NCBI GenBank assembly: GCA_021654635.1
Contig: AP025179.1
Coordinates: forward strand, 5,394,001-5,458,000
Source of the DNA: Mycobacterium kiyosense
GTDB lineage: Bacteria > Actinomycetota > Actinomycetes > Mycobacteriales > Mycobacteriaceae
Direction: 5' to 3'
DNA: 64,000 nt
Shown here: positions 26,393 to 36,036 of the stretch, in pieces
How positions within the stretch are numbered: the stretch's first letter is position 1
Layout: the number at the start of each line of letters is the position of its first letter
Notes under the pieces: model-generated
Databases searched by the model: none
What the model saw: the letters and a program-made list of their open reading frames with translations, nothing else
Told to the model about the DNA's origin: nothing
Translations under genes and position numbers: made by a program

Positions 26393-27877
26393 GTGAGCCG
26401 TATCACGACCGACGAACTGCGCGACGCGGTGCTGGACGAGGGCACCTTCGTCAGCTGGGACAGCGACCCTGTCCAAGTCCCGACCTCCCCGGAATATGCC
26501 CGCGAGCTGGCCAAGGCGCGGCAGGCCAGCGGCCGCGACGAGTCGGTGTCCACCGGTGAGGGACGGGTGTTCGGGCGCCGGGTGGCGGTGATCGTCTGCG
26601 ACTTCGATTTTCTGGCCGGCTCGATCGGGGTGGCGGCGGCCGAACGCATCACCGCCGCGGTGGAGCGTGCGACGGCCGAGCGGCTGCCGCTGCTGGCCTC
26701 GCCGTGCTCCGGCGGCACCCGGATGCAGGAGGGCACGGTCGCGTTCCTGCAGATGGTCAAGATCGCCGCCGCCGTCCGGCTGCACCGCCACGCCCACCTG
26801 CCCTACCTGGTCTACCTGCGGAATCCGACCACCGGCGGGGTGTTCGCGTCGTGGGGGTCGCTGGGCCACGTCACCTTCGCCCAGCCGGGCGCGCTGATCG
26901 GGTTCCTCGGCCCCCGGGTCTACGAGCTGCTGTACGGCGAACCGTTCCCGTCGGGTGTGCAGACCGCGGAGAACCTGCAACGCCACGGCGTCATCGACGA
27001 TGTCGTCGAGCTCACCGAGTTGCGCGCCACGCTGGACCGGGCGCTGACGGTGATCGCCGACGACCCGGAGGCTCCGCCGGCGCCGGCAGCACCCGAGCAG
27101 GTTCCCGACGTACCCGCGTGGGATTCGGTGCTGGCCTCCCGTCGCCCGGATCGGCCCGACGTGCGCGACCTGCTGCGGCACGGCGCCACCGACGTGGTGC
27201 TGCTGTCGGGGACCGGACGGGGCACGACGACGTTGCTGGCGCTGGCCCGGCTCGCCGGTCAGCCGGTGGTGGTGCTCGGCCAACAGCGAACCGCGGGCGG
27301 GGCGGGCAACACCGTCGGGCCCGCGTCGCTGCGCGAAGCCCGCCGCGGCATGGCGCTGGCCGCCGAACTGCGGCTGCCGCTGGTGCTGGTGATCGACACC
27401 GCCGGACCGGCGCTCTCGGCCGAGGCCGAGCAGGGCGGGCTGGCCGGAGAGATCGCCCAGTGTCTGGCCGAGCTGGTCACGCTGGACACCCCGACGGTCT
27501 CGGTGCTGCTGGGGCAGGGCAGCGGCGGCCCGGCGCTGGCGATGGTGCCCGCCGACCGGGTGCTGGCCGCGCTGCACGGCTAGCTGGCGCCGCTGCCGCC
27601 GGAGGGCGCCAGCGCGATTGTGTTCCGCGACACCGACCACGCCCCCGAACTCGCTGCGGCACAAGGCATTCGGTCGGCCGATCTGTTGGCGTCCGGGATC
27701 GTCGACGCCATCGTGCCCGAGCATCCCGACGCCGCCGACGAGCCGGTGCAGTTCGCGCGGCGCTGGGCGCGGGCCGTCGCGGTCGAGGTCCACGCGCTGC
27801 GTTTGCTGCCTGATGTGCAGCGTCTCGGCGCCCGGCTGAGCCGTTATCGTCGCGTCGGTTTGCCCGACGACCTGTAG
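26393..27877 (+). pseudogene. accD3: Acyl-CoA carboxylase beta subunit AccD3, interrupted by in-frame TAG
   Basis: Carboxyltransferase subunit (Rv0904c). GTG 26393 begins [17 protein letters not shown]. Two crotonase-like carboxyltransferase halves are present ([20 protein letters not shown]; later GGAGNTVGPASLREARRGMA and GQGSGGPALAMVP). The frame stops at TAG 27581-27583 after LAALHG, giving 396 aa. The same frame then continues LAPLPPEGASAIVFRD to a natural end at 27877. In H37Rv the interrupted codon is Trp (HGWLAPLP), so one G-to-A change (TGG to TAG) explains it. Full length would be 494 aa. The missing tail contains conserved residues, so the truncated protein is probably non-functional if the stop is real. 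Confidence 0.85.
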
Positions 27878-27981
27878 AACACCGCGGCCGCCGCCTGGCT
27901 GACCCAGCTGCCGAACGTCGTTCTGACCCGACAACCGCAGCCGGTTCCGCCTCCCACCGCCGCACCCGTCGATCAGGCAAG

Positions 27982-28692
27982 ATGGGGCGCATGGACACTG
28001 GTGCCAACTCACCTCGCGTGTTGGTCGTCGACGACGACTCCGACGTGCTCGCCTCCCTGGAACGCGGCCTGCGGCTGTCCGGCTTCGAGGTGTCAACGGC
28101 GGTCGACGGCGCCGAGGCCTTGCGCAGCGCCACCGAAACCCGCCCCGACGCGATCGTGCTCGACATCAACATGCCGGTGCTTGACGGCGTCAGCGTGGTC
28201 ACGGCGCTACGGGCCATGGACAACGACGTGCCGGTCTGCGTGCTCAGCGCGCGCAGCTCGGTCGACGACCGGGTCGCCGGGCTGGAGGCCGGCGCCGACG
28301 ACTACCTGGTCAAGCCGTTCGTGCTGGCCGAGCTGGTGGCCCGGGTGCGTGCCCTGCTGCGGCGCCGCGGCGCCACCGCCACCTCGTCGTCGGAAACCAT
28401 CACGGTCGGCCCGCTGGAAGTGGACATCCCCGGCCGCCGGGCCCGGGTCAACGGCGTCGACGTCGACCTGACCAAGCGGGAATTCGACCTGCTGGCTGTG
28501 CTGGCCGAGCACAAGACGGCGGTGCTGTCCCGCGCGCAGTTGCTCGAGCTGGTGTGGGGTTACGACTTCGCCGCCGACACCAACGTCGTCGACGTCTTCA
28601 TCGGATACCTGCGGCGCAAATTGGAGGCCAACGGCGGCCCGCGGCTGCTGCACACCGTGCGGGGAGTCGGGTTCGTGCTGCGGATGCAGTGA
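27982..28692 (+). CDS. prrA: Response regulator PrrA
   Basis: 236 aa from ATG 27982, or 233 aa from ATG 27991. N-terminal receiver domain with acidic pocket VVDDDSD, phospho-acceptor aspartate in IVLDINMP and conserved Lys in DYLVKPF. The C-terminal OmpR-type winged helix ends [15 protein letters not shown]. Nearly identical to H37Rv PrrA (Rv0903c), an essential regulator linked to early intracellular growth, respiration and nitrogen or redox adaptation. Followed 16 bp later by the sensor gene prrB. The 104 bp between accD3 and prrA hold its promoter region; no gene there. Confidence 0.95.
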   Translation: MGRMDTGANSPRVLVVDDDSDVLASLERGLRLSGFEVSTAVDGAEALRSATETRPDAIVLDINMPVLDGVSVVTALRAMDNDVPVCVLSARSSVDDRVAGLEAGADDYLVKPFVLAELVARVRALLRRRGATATSSSETITVGPLEVDIPGRRARVNGVDVDLTKREFDLLAVLAEHKTAVLSRAQLLELVWGYDFAADTNVVDVFIGYLRRKLEANGGPRLLHTVRGVGFVLRMQ

Positions 28693-28708
28693 GGCCGCGC
28701 CGTTGTTG

Positions 28709-30049
28709 ATGAACATCCTGTCGCGGATCTTTGCCCGGACTCCTTCACTGCGCACCCGGGTGGTGATCGCGACGGCGATCGGTGCGGCGATTCCGGTGCT
28801 CATCGTCGGCGCCGTGGTGTGGGTGGGCATCACCAAGGACCGCAAGGAACGGCTGGACCGCCGGCTCGACGAGGCCGCCGGATTCGCGATCCCGTTCGTG
28901 CCGCGCGGCCTGGACGAGATCCCCCGCTCCCCCAACGACCAGGATGCGCTGATCACGGTGCGCCGCGGCAACGTGATCAAGTCGAACTCCGACATCGAAC
29001 TGCCCAAGCTGCAGTCCGACTACGCCGACACCTACATCCACGGGGTGCGTTACCGGGTGCGCACGGTCGAGATACCCGGTCCCGAACCGACGTCGATGGC
29101 CGTCGGCGCCACCTACGACGCCACCTACGCCGAGACCAACAACCTGCATCGCCGGGTGCTGCTGATCTGTAGTTTCGCGATCGGCGCCGCGGCGGTATTC
29201 GCTTGGCTGCTAGCTGCTTTCGCGGTGCGCCCGTTCAAACAGCTCGCCGAGCAGACCCGCTCGATCGACGCAGGCGACGAGGCGCCGCGCGTCGAGGTGC
29301 ACGGCGCCAGCGAGGCCGTCGAGATCGCCGAGGCGATGCGCGGCATGCTGCAGCGCATCTGGAACGAGCAGAACCGCACCCAGGAGGCGCTGGCCTCGGC
29401 GCGGGACTTCGCCGCGGTGTCCTCCCACGAGTTGCGCACCCCGCTGACCGCGATGCGGACCAACCTGGAAGTGCTGTCCACCCTGGATATGCCCGAAGAC
29501 CAGCGCAAGGAGGTGCTGGGCGACGTGATCCGCACCCAGTCGCGGATCGAGGCGACGCTGAGCGCGTTGGAGCGGTTGGCCCAGGGCGAGCTGTCCACGT
29601 CCGACGATCACGTGCCGGTCGACATCACCGAACTGCTCGACCGCGCCGCCCACGACGCCATGCGCATCTATCCCGACCTGGATGTGTCGCTGGTGCCCTC
29701 GCCGACGTGCATCATCGTCGGGATGCCGGCTGGGCTGCGGTTGGCGGTGGACAACGCGATCGCCAACGCGGTGAAGCACGGCGGCGCCACCCAGGTGCAG
29801 GTGTCGGCGGTGAGCTCGCGGGCCGGGGTGGAGATCGCCATCGACGACAACGGCAGCGGGGTCCCCGAGCAGGAGCGCCAGGTGGTGTTCGAGCGCTTCT
29901 CCCGGGGTTCGACGGCGTCGCATTCGGGGTCGGGACTGGGTCTGGCGCTGGTGGCCCAGCAGGCCCAATTGCACGGCGGGACTGCGACGTTGGAGAGCAG
30001 TCCGCTGGGCGGCGCGCGGCTGGTGCTGCGCTTGCCCGGGCCGAGCTAG
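28709..30049 (+). CDS. prrB: Sensor histidine kinase PrrB
   Basis: 446 aa, same length as Rv0902c. Two membrane helices (about residues 19-41 and 150-172) flank an extracytoplasmic sensor loop. HAMP region, H-box with the phospho-accepting His in AAVSSHELRTPLTAMRTNLE, then N-box (DNAIANAVKHGG) and G-boxes (DDNGSGVP, GSGLGLAL). ATG 28709 (MNILSRIFARTP) is preferred to 28703. It phosphorylates PrrA. It converges on arfC with a 4-bp CTAG overlap of stop codons. Confidence 0.95.
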   Translation: MNILSRIFARTPSLRTRVVIATAIGAAIPVLIVGAVVWVGITKDRKERLDRRLDEAAGFAIPFVPRGLDEIPRSPNDQDALITVRRGNVIKSNSDIELPKLQSDYADTYIHGVRYRVRTVEIPGPEPTSMAVGATYDATYAETNNLHRRVLLICSFAIGAAAVFAWLLAAFAVRPFKQLAEQTRSIDAGDEAPRVEVHGASEAVEIAEAMRGMLQRIWNEQNRTQEALASARDFAAVSSHELRTPLTAMRTNLEVLSTLDMPEDQRKEVLGDVIRTQSRIEATLSALERLAQGELSTSDDHVPVDITELLDRAAHDAMRIYPDLDVSLVPSPTCIIVGMPAGLRLAVDNAIANAVKHGGATQVQVSAVSSRAGVEIAIDDNGSGVPEQERQVVFERFSRGSTASHSGSGLGLALVAQQAQLHGGTATLESSPLGGARLVLRLPGPS

Positions 30050-30702
30050 TCAGCTTTTCGCGCGCTGTTGCGGCCCGGCGTGAAAAATGCTCGGGTCGCG
30101 AAATCCTCGTTCTCGAACCAGACTTGGGCTTCGATGTCGTCGTAACCCTCGTCGTCGGGAGTGTAGAAGAGCCGAGAGTCGGTGCGCCCCTTCACCGGCC
30201 ACCCCTCGGGCCCATTGCCGTCGGGGTCGGCGCGCATCGAACCGGGGCCGTACGGCGCATAGGGCACCAAGGGAGCCGGTGGCGCCTGCGCCTCGACAAC
30301 CGAAATGCTTTCTCTCACGGGATCTTTCGGTCTGACCTTCTTCGCCGGCGCTTTCTTGCCGGGGACCTTCCGGCCCGGCACCTTCTTCGCCGGCCGCTTC
30401 CTGGCGACTGGAATCCGTTCCTTCGCCTCATCTCTGGGCACGGGCCGGCGTTTGGCTGGTGGTGCTTTGGAGACTGCTTTCTTCTTGACGGGCCGGGGCC
30501 TGGCGACGGGTATCTCCTCCGTCGGCGCCTCAGCGGCGGGCACTCTCATGGCCGGCGGCTCGGGCTGGGGGTGTGGCGCCGGTTGGGCAAGAACCCAGGC
30601 CGGCATCTGCGTTTTGGTGGGGCGGGCAGTCAGCGTGACTGTCAGCACCATGCCCAGTACAAACGAGGCGGCGGCCAGCCACCAGTGCATGTGATCGGTC
30701 AC
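30046..30702 (-). CDS. arfC: ArfC-like membrane protein (Rv0901)
   Basis: 218 aa. GTG 30702 overlaps the arfB stop (GTGA). One N-terminal membrane helix (WWLAAASFVLGMVLTVTL), a long Lys/Pro/Ala-rich basic segment (about residues 60-135, with PAKKVPGRKVPGKKAPAKKV), and a conserved C-terminal domain VPYAPYGPGSMRADPDGNGP followed by GWPVKGRTD and YTPDDEGYDD that matches Rv0901. In M. tuberculosis the arfABC operon supports ammonia release and pH adaptation. The basic linker is longer than in H37Rv. Confidence 0.85.
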   Translation of the reverse strand: MTDHMHWWLAAASFVLGMVLTVTLTARPTKTQMPAWVLAQPAPHPQPEPPAMRVPAAEAPTEEIPVARPRPVKKKAVSKAPPAKRRPVPRDEAKERIPVARKRPAKKVPGRKVPGKKAPAKKVRPKDPVRESISVVEAQAPPAPLVPYAPYGPGSMRADPDGNGPEGWPVKGRTDSRLFYTPDDEGYDDIEAQVWFENEDFATRAFFTPGRNSARKAD

Positions 30703-31379
30703 CGTCGTGCCCCCAGGCCGGGCCATTGGGACGGAGGGCCGGGCCACTTGGCTTGAGGCAGTTCATGCTCAGGGTCGGACTCCGACTCGTCGGACAGGGG
30801 GTCAGGTTCGGGCTCCGTGTGGAATTCGACCGGCTCCGGCTCCGGCTTAGGCTCCGACTCTGGCTCTGGCTCTGGCTCCGGCTTCGGCTTTGGCTCTGGC
30901 TCTGGCTCTGGCTCGGCGAGCAAATCAGAAATCCCCGAAACCGGCTGTGGTACTTGCGCTTCCGCGGGTGACTCGACCGCCTCCGGCCCGTCCACATCCG
31001 GCTCGACAACCTCGGGCTCAACCGCCTCGGGCTCGGCGAGCGCCCCTTCAGCTACCGCTGCCTCGGAAACCTCAGGGACCAGCTGGATTTCGTCCGTCTC
31101 GAGCTCCGGCGCCGGCTCTGGCTCGACGTGAAGCTCAACCGTCTCGGGTTCCGGCTCGAACGACGGGTCGGGCCAAAGCGGCTGCGGCGACTCGGATTCA
31201 GCCGGGTGCGCCTGCGACTCGGACATCTCCGGCTCGATCGCGGTTTCAGCCGGTTCGAGGCGTCCGGAATCAGCCTGCCTGGAACCGCTCCTGGTCATCA
31301 CCGCGACAATCCCGTAGGCCACCGCGGAACCGGCCACGAAGGCGGCCAGGTAGATCAGCCACTGGATCACAAAACCCAT
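30699..31379 (-). CDS. arfB: ArfB-like protein with long acidic Glu-Pro repeat tail
   Basis: 226 aa, against about 50 aa in H37Rv Rv0900. The N-terminal helix MGFVIQWLIYLAAFVAGSAV matches ArfB. The remaining 200 residues are acidic and Pro-rich, including an almost pure run of EP and KP dipeptides near residues 150-185 encoded by a hexanucleotide microsatellite (about 30830-30920). The tail probably extends as an unstructured rod beside ArfA in the envelope. The next gene arfC has a Lys/Pro-rich basic linker of opposite charge, suggesting electrostatic pairing (inference). Start ATG 31379 lies 12 bp after arfA. Confidence 0.8.
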   Translation of the reverse strand: MGFVIQWLIYLAAFVAGSAVAYGIVAVMTRSGSRQADSGRLEPAETAIEPEMSESQAHPAESESPQPLWPDPSFEPEPETVELHVEPEPAPELETDEIQLVPEVSEAAVAEGALAEPEAVEPEVVEPDVDGPEAVESPAEAQVPQPVSGISDLLAEPEPEPEPKPKPEPEPEPESEPKPEPEPVEFHTEPEPDPLSDESESDPEHELPQAKWPGPPSQWPGLGARR

Positions 31380-31391
31380 GCCCGATTCTCC

Positions 31392-32429
31392 CTAGCCGAC
31401 CACAAGCTCGACGCGCCGGTTCTTGGCGCGTCCCTCGGGCGTGTCGTTGCTGGTGATCGGGTTGGCCGAACCCAACCCCTTGGCGGTGACGCGGTCGCGG
31501 GCCACACCGTTGGCTATCAGGAACTCGGCAACCGCGGTGGCCCGCTGGGTGCTCAACGGAATGTTGATGGCTTCGGCGCTGGCGTTGTCGGTGTAACCGT
31601 TTACGGTCAACCGCGCGGTGGGACACGTCTTGAGCTTGTCAGCCACCCGGATCAGGACCTGGGTGTCCTGGGTGGTCAGGCTCACTCCGTCGTCGCCGAA
31701 GGTGAGCGGGCCTCCGGTCAGGGCGTTGAGGGCGGCCTGCAGATCGTTGCATCCGGTTGGCGGCGGCGCCCCAGGTGCCGGAGGGGCGCCCGGCGGCGCC
31801 GGGGCGCTGGGCGTGATCTGGGTTTTGGCGACGATCCTGTTGACGATGTTCACGTTGGGCCAGACACCCGCGACCGCCCGCGCCACCGCGTCCTTCTGAT
31901 CGCGCGACGTGACGGTCCCACTCAACGTGACGGTGTCCCTCTCCACCGTGAGGTTGAAGTCGGGGATCGGTGCGACCGCGACGAACACCGGGTCCGCGCC
32001 GGTGAAATCGAGCGTCTGCACCGTCGGGTCGGTGCGGAGCTGGTCGACGACGTTGACGCCGGGGGCCAGCAATCCCCTGAGCGACTTCATCAATGCCGCC
32101 TTCGACACGGCGTCCGGCACGTCGCCGATCAGCGTGACGCTGTTGCCGGTGTGGCTGATCGACAGCAGCGCCAGCGACAGGCTCGGCGCGATCGACACGC
32201 TGGTCGAGGGTTTGGTGAGGGTCGGCAGATCGCCGGATGGACCGTTGACGGCCATGGGTCGCCCGTCGACGCCGTACCCGATCAGGGCGAGCAGCAACGG
32301 GATCACCGCCACGCCGATCAGCCACGGCCGACCCGGCCGCACCCGACGGAACTTCGGGGTCGACGGCGCGTGGTCGACGGCTTCGGCGGTTGCGGGCGCT
32401 TCGCCAACACCCACCTCGGTACCGACCAT
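31392..32429 (-). CDS. arfA: OmpA-family peptidoglycan-binding protein ArfA
   Basis: 345 aa. A cytoplasmic N-terminus and a single membrane helix ([19 protein letters not shown], about residues 34-53) are followed by the BON-domain region (about 60-200, with [20 protein letters not shown]) and a C-terminal OmpA domain. That domain contains [20 protein letters not shown] and [20 protein letters not shown], with RRVELVV at the end, carrying the peptidoglycan-binding Asp and Arg. Corresponds to Rv0899 (OmpATb/ArfA), first gene of the acid-adaptation operon arfA-arfB-arfC. A Pro/Gly/Ala-rich linker (about 208-230) separates the domains. Confidence 0.92.
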   Translation of the reverse strand: MVGTEVGVGEAPATAEAVDHAPSTPKFRRVRPGRPWLIGVAVIPLLLALIGYGVDGRPMAVNGPSGDLPTLTKPSTSVSIAPSLSLALLSISHTGNSVTLIGDVPDAVSKAALMKSLRGLLAPGVNVVDQLRTDPTVQTLDFTGADPVFVAVAPIPDFNLTVERDTVTLSGTVTSRDQKDAVARAVAGVWPNVNIVNRIVAKTQITPSAPAPPGAPPAPGAPPPTGCNDLQAALNALTGGPLTFGDDGVSLTTQDTQVLIRVADKLKTCPTARLTVNGYTDNASAEAINIPLSTQRATAVAEFLIANGVARDRVTAKGLGSANPITSNDTPEGRAKNRRVELVVG

Positions 32430-32546
32430 CGCTCCTCACTCGGCTGCTATTCGGGGTTTGTCCGCGATTTCCAGGCGATATGCAGCCTACCGAGTACTTG
32501 CCGGTGCCAGCGGCATCTACGGAGAACTGTCGGGCAGACTGAGGCG

Positions 32547-32811
32547 ATGACCCACGGGAGAAAACCCAACGAACACGACACCCTGGCGCATATCCGCGAC
32601 CTGGTCGCCCAGGAGAAAACGCTGCGGACCCAGCTACAGCAGGGCGAAATCTCGACCACTGAGGAGCATGAGCGGCTGCAACGGATCGAGATCGAACTCG
32701 ATCAGTGCTGGGACCTGCTGCGACAGCGGCGGGCGCTGCGCGAAACGGGCGGTGACCCCCCGGGAAGCTGCCGTGCGGCCGGCCGACGAGGTCGAGGGCT
32801 ACACGGGCTAG
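32547..32811 (+). pseudogene. Rv0898c-like small coiled-coil protein, frameshifted
   Basis: ATG 32547 gives MTHGRKPNEHDTLAHIRDLV, a helical, charged protein of the DUF2630 type (EEHERLQRIEIELDQCWDLL). After RETGGDP the frame needs one base fewer in the C6 run 32756-32761 to continue REAAVRPADEVEGYTG and end at TAG 32809-32811. The corrected product is 87 aa, exactly the H37Rv length. Function unknown. Six bases separate it from the oxidoreductase gene, indicating an operon. Confidence 0.82.
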
Positions 32812-32817
32812 CCGCAG

Positions 32818-34383
32818 ATGGACTACGACGTAGTCGTGGTCGGCGGGGGGTCACAACGCCCTGGTCGCGGCCGGCTATCTGGCCCGCGGCGGTCTTCGGG
32901 TGCGCGTCCTAGAGCGTCAAGGCCAGGTCGGCGGGGCGGCGATCTCGGCGCGGGTCTTCGACGGCGTCGACGTGCGACTGTCCCGCTATTCGTACCTGGT
33001 CAGCCTGCTGCCGTCGCGCATCCTGGCGGACCTGGGCGCGCAGGTCCGGCTGGTCCGGCGGGCGTACTCCTCCTACACCCCGGACCCCGGCACGGGCGGC
33101 CGCACCGGGCTGCTGGTGGGCGCACCCGGCGGGTTCGGCTCGATCGGCGCCGGCGCCGACGAGCACGGCTTCGAAGACTTCTACCGGCGCTGCCGACTGG
33201 TCACCGAGCGGCTCTGGCCCACTCTGCTGGAACCGCTGCGCACCCGCACCCAGGTACGTCGACTCGTGGTGGACGGGTCGGACCGGGACTCTGCGGTGGC
33301 GTGGCGGGCGCTGACGGAGGAGCCGGTCGGCCACGCGATCGCCGCTGCGGTGGACAACGACGTGGTGCGCGGGGTGATCGCCACCGACGCTCTGATCGGC
33401 ACGTTCGCCCGACTGGACGACCCGTCGCTGATGCAGAACATCTGCCTGCTGTACCACGTGCTCGGCGGCGGCACCGGCGACTGGAACGTCCCGATCGGCG
33501 GGATGGGCGCGATGACCTCAGCGCTGGCCGCCGCGGCAACTCGCTTTGGGGTCGAGATATCAACGGGCGCTGACGTTTTCGCTATCGCCCCGGACGGCGA
33601 GGTGCGGTATCGCAGCGCGGGCGACGAACATGTGGTTCGGGGCCGGTTCGTGCTGTCCGGCATCGCTCCGTCGGTGTTGGCCGGCCTGATGGGTGACACA
33701 GCGCCTGCGTCGGCGCCAGGTGCGCAAGTCAAGGTGAACATGGTGCTGCGACGCCTGCCCTGCCTGCGCGATCAGACTGTCACGCCGGAGCAGGCCTTCG
33801 CCGGGACGTTCCATATCAACGAGACCTGGTCGCAGCTGGACGCCGGCTACCTGCGGGCCGCCGGCGGTTCGGTGCCGGATCCGCTGCCGTGCGAGGCCTA
33901 CTGTCATTCGCTGGCCGACCCCAGCATCGTCTCACCCGAATTGACCGGGGTGCACACCATGACGGTGTTCGGCCTGCACACCCCGCACTCGTTGCGAGCC
34001 GATGCCGCCGCACTCACCGATGCCGTGCTTGAGTCGCTGAATTCCGTTCTGGCCGAACCGATTCAGGATGTGCTGCTACCCGACGCGCACGGCCGCCCAT
34101 GTATCGAGACGACGACCACGTCGGACTTGCAGGACAAGCTGGGCATGACGGCGGGCAACATCTTCCACGGTGCGCTGGACTGGCCGTTCGCCGCCGACGA
34201 CGATCCGCTGGACACCCCGGCCCGCCGATGGGGCGTGGCAACCGGGCACCCCCCGAATCATGGTGTGCGGTGCCGGCGCACGCCGCGGCGGCGCTGTTTC
34301 AGGCATCGGGGGTCACAACGCCGCGATGGCGGTGCTGGACACCCTCGGCGGTGGTGACCCACCCCCCCGCGAGCGGAGACTAG
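32818..34383 (+). pseudogene. FAD-dependent phytoene-dehydrogenase-like oxidoreductase (Rv0897c), frameshifted
   Basis: ATG 32818 starts MDYDVVVVGGG, a dinucleotide-binding motif. An extra G in the run 32845-32850 breaks the frame; corrected, it continues HNALVAAGYLARGGLRVRVL and QGQVGGAAISARV. The middle is intact. At the end an extra C in the run 34249-34254 must be removed to read [20 protein letters not shown] and [10 protein letters not shown] further shift in C7 34362-34368 would give a stop at 34381-34383. Corrected length about 520 aa. The family (carotenoid/phytoene dehydrogenase-like NAD(P)/FAD oxidoreductases) has no proven mycobacterial substrate. Its end overlaps the gltA2 stop (CTAG). 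The third shift is the least certain. Confidence 0.82.
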
Positions 34384-35672
34384 CGCCCGTCCATGCCGAC
34401 GTAGTCGCGCTCGGTGTAGCCGGTGTAGATCTGCCGCGGACGGCCGATCTTGCTGTCGCCCTCGTCGTGCATCTCGCGCCAGTGGGCGATCCAGCCGGGC
34501 AGCCGGCCGAGCGCGAACAACACGGTGAACATCCGGACCGGGAATCCCAGTGCCCGGTAGATCAGGCCGGTGTAGAAGTCGACGTTCGGGTAGAGCTTGC
34601 GCTCGATGAAGTAGTCGTCGGTCAGCGCGGCCTCTTCGAGCTGCTTGGCGATGTCGAGCAGCGGGTCGCCGCCGAGCTTGGCCAGGATCTTGTCGGCCTG
34701 CTCTTTGACGATGCGGGCGCGCGGGTCGTAGTTCTTGTAGACCCGGTGGCCGAAGCCCATCAGCTTGACGCCCTCTTCGCGGTTCTTCACCTTGCGGACG
34801 AACTCGCCGACGTCGTCGCCGCTCTCCTTGATCTGCTCGAGCATCTCGAGCACCGCCTGGTTGGCACCGCCGTGCAGCGGGCCCCACAGCGCGTTGATGC
34901 CGCCGGAGATCGAGGTGAACAGGTTGGCCTGGGACGAGCCGACCAGCCGTACCGTCGACGTCGAACAGTTCTGCTCGTGGTCGGCGTGCAGGATCAGCAG
35001 CATGTCCAGGGCACGGACCACCTCGGGGTCGGCCTGGTAGGGCTCGGCCGGCAGCCCGAACGTCATGCGCAGGAAGTTCTCCACCAGGGTCAGCGAGTTG
35101 TCCGGGTAGAGGAACGGCTGGCCCACCGACTTCTTGTAGGCATAGGCGGCGATGGTGGGCAGCTTGGCCAGCAGCCGGATGGTGGACAGCTCGACCTGCG
35201 TGTTGTCGGTCGGGTCCAGCGAGTCCGGGTAGTACGCCGAGAGCGCATTGACCGTGCTGGACAGCACCGGCATCGGGTGGGCGTTGCGCGGGAAGCCGTC
35301 GAAGAACCGTTTGAGGTCCTCGTGCAGCATGGTGTGCAGCTGGATCTTCCCGGTGAACTCGGCCAGCTGGTCGGCGGTGGGCAGTTCGCCGTAAATCAGC
35401 AGGTAGGACACCTCGATGAAGTTGGACTTCTCGGCCAACTGGTCGATCGGGTAGCCGCGATAACGCAGGATTCCGGCGTCACCGTCGATGTAGGTGATGG
35501 AACTCTTGCAGGCTGCGGTGTTGACGAAGCCGTTGTCGAATGTGGTGTGTCCGGTCTTGGACAGCAGCGGACCCAGCGCAATACCGTCGGCACCTTCGGT
35601 GGCATGGACGACCTTCAGGTCGATCTCGCCACCCGGGTACTTCAGAGATGCGGTGTCGTCGGTGTCGCCCAC
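34380..35672 (-). CDS. gltA2: Citrate synthase (primary, type II)
   Basis: 430 aa. Condenses oxaloacetate and acetyl-CoA to citrate. Conserved catalytic histidines are in [11 protein letters not shown] and [15 protein letters not shown], and the catalytic Asp is in the [15 protein letters not shown] region. The N-terminal extension with a beta-rich domain ([13 protein letters not shown]) marks the hexameric, NADH-type citrate synthases. Corresponds to Rv0896. Start ATG 35672. A second, shorter citrate synthase (citA) lies at 47376. Confidence 0.96.
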   Translation of the reverse strand: MGDTDDTASLKYPGGEIDLKVVHATEGADGIALGPLLSKTGHTTFDNGFVNTAACKSSITYIDGDAGILRYRGYPIDQLAEKSNFIEVSYLLIYGELPTADQLAEFTGKIQLHTMLHEDLKRFFDGFPRNAHPMPVLSSTVNALSAYYPDSLDPTDNTQVELSTIRLLAKLPTIAAYAYKKSVGQPFLYPDNSLTLVENFLRMTFGLPAEPYQADPEVVRALDMLLILHADHEQNCSTSTVRLVGSSQANLFTSISGGINALWGPLHGGANQAVLEMLEQIKESGDDVGEFVRKVKNREEGVKLMGFGHRVYKNYDPRARIVKEQADKILAKLGGDPLLDIAKQLEEAALTDDYFIERKLYPNVDFYTGLIYRALGFPVRMFTVLFALGRLPGWIAHWREMHDEGDSKIGRPRQIYTGYTERDYVGMDGR

Positions 35673-36036
35673 GAGAACCCCTTTGCGCTCAGGCTTGATA
35701 TGGCTGCCCGCCCCGGTGCGTACGCGTGTGCACTGGGTGCGTCATAGGTGAAGGTAGTCGTTATCGCAGCGGCGTGCCTGCCCGGGGTCGGGTCTGCAGG
35801 TCTGCGGGCCTCCGAGCGTCAGTCCGGTGTCGCGCTGGTGTTCGAGGATGACCCCCGAAGCCCCTCGGCTGACAGAAACTACGGGTAGCCGATCACAGCC
35901 GGGGCGGTGGTCGCGACAGCGCTCCCAATACCGGGCGTATCTGGACCCGGCGGCAGCGAAGCACGCGAACGCGCGTATCTCACCGTCGTGCCAGCAACGT
36001 TGCCGGCGCAGCGGTCGAGGGGATCAACCCACCCGT
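35673..36036. other. 364-bp intergenic region upstream of gltA2
   Basis: No convincing gene; the short open frames on both strands lack homology signals and start sites. It should contain the gltA2 promoter (leftward, within roughly 35680-35770) and the end of the PE gene transcript. No hairpin terminator was recognised. Confidence 0.5.

Noticed and set aside
26324..28096. 590-residue open frame antisense to accD3 and prrA
   Set aside because: Low-complexity Arg/Gln/His shadow crossing two real genes.
31128..32912. 594-residue open frame over arfA and the Rv0898c-like gene
   Set aside because: Only its end coincides with a real gene (start 32547); the rest is antisense shadow of arfA.
34170..35747. 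525-residue open frame antisense to gltA2
   Set aside because: Gln/Val/Arg-rich shadow of a highly conserved citrate synthase on the other strand; only its first part is real, as the corrected C-terminus of the Rv0897c-like protein.
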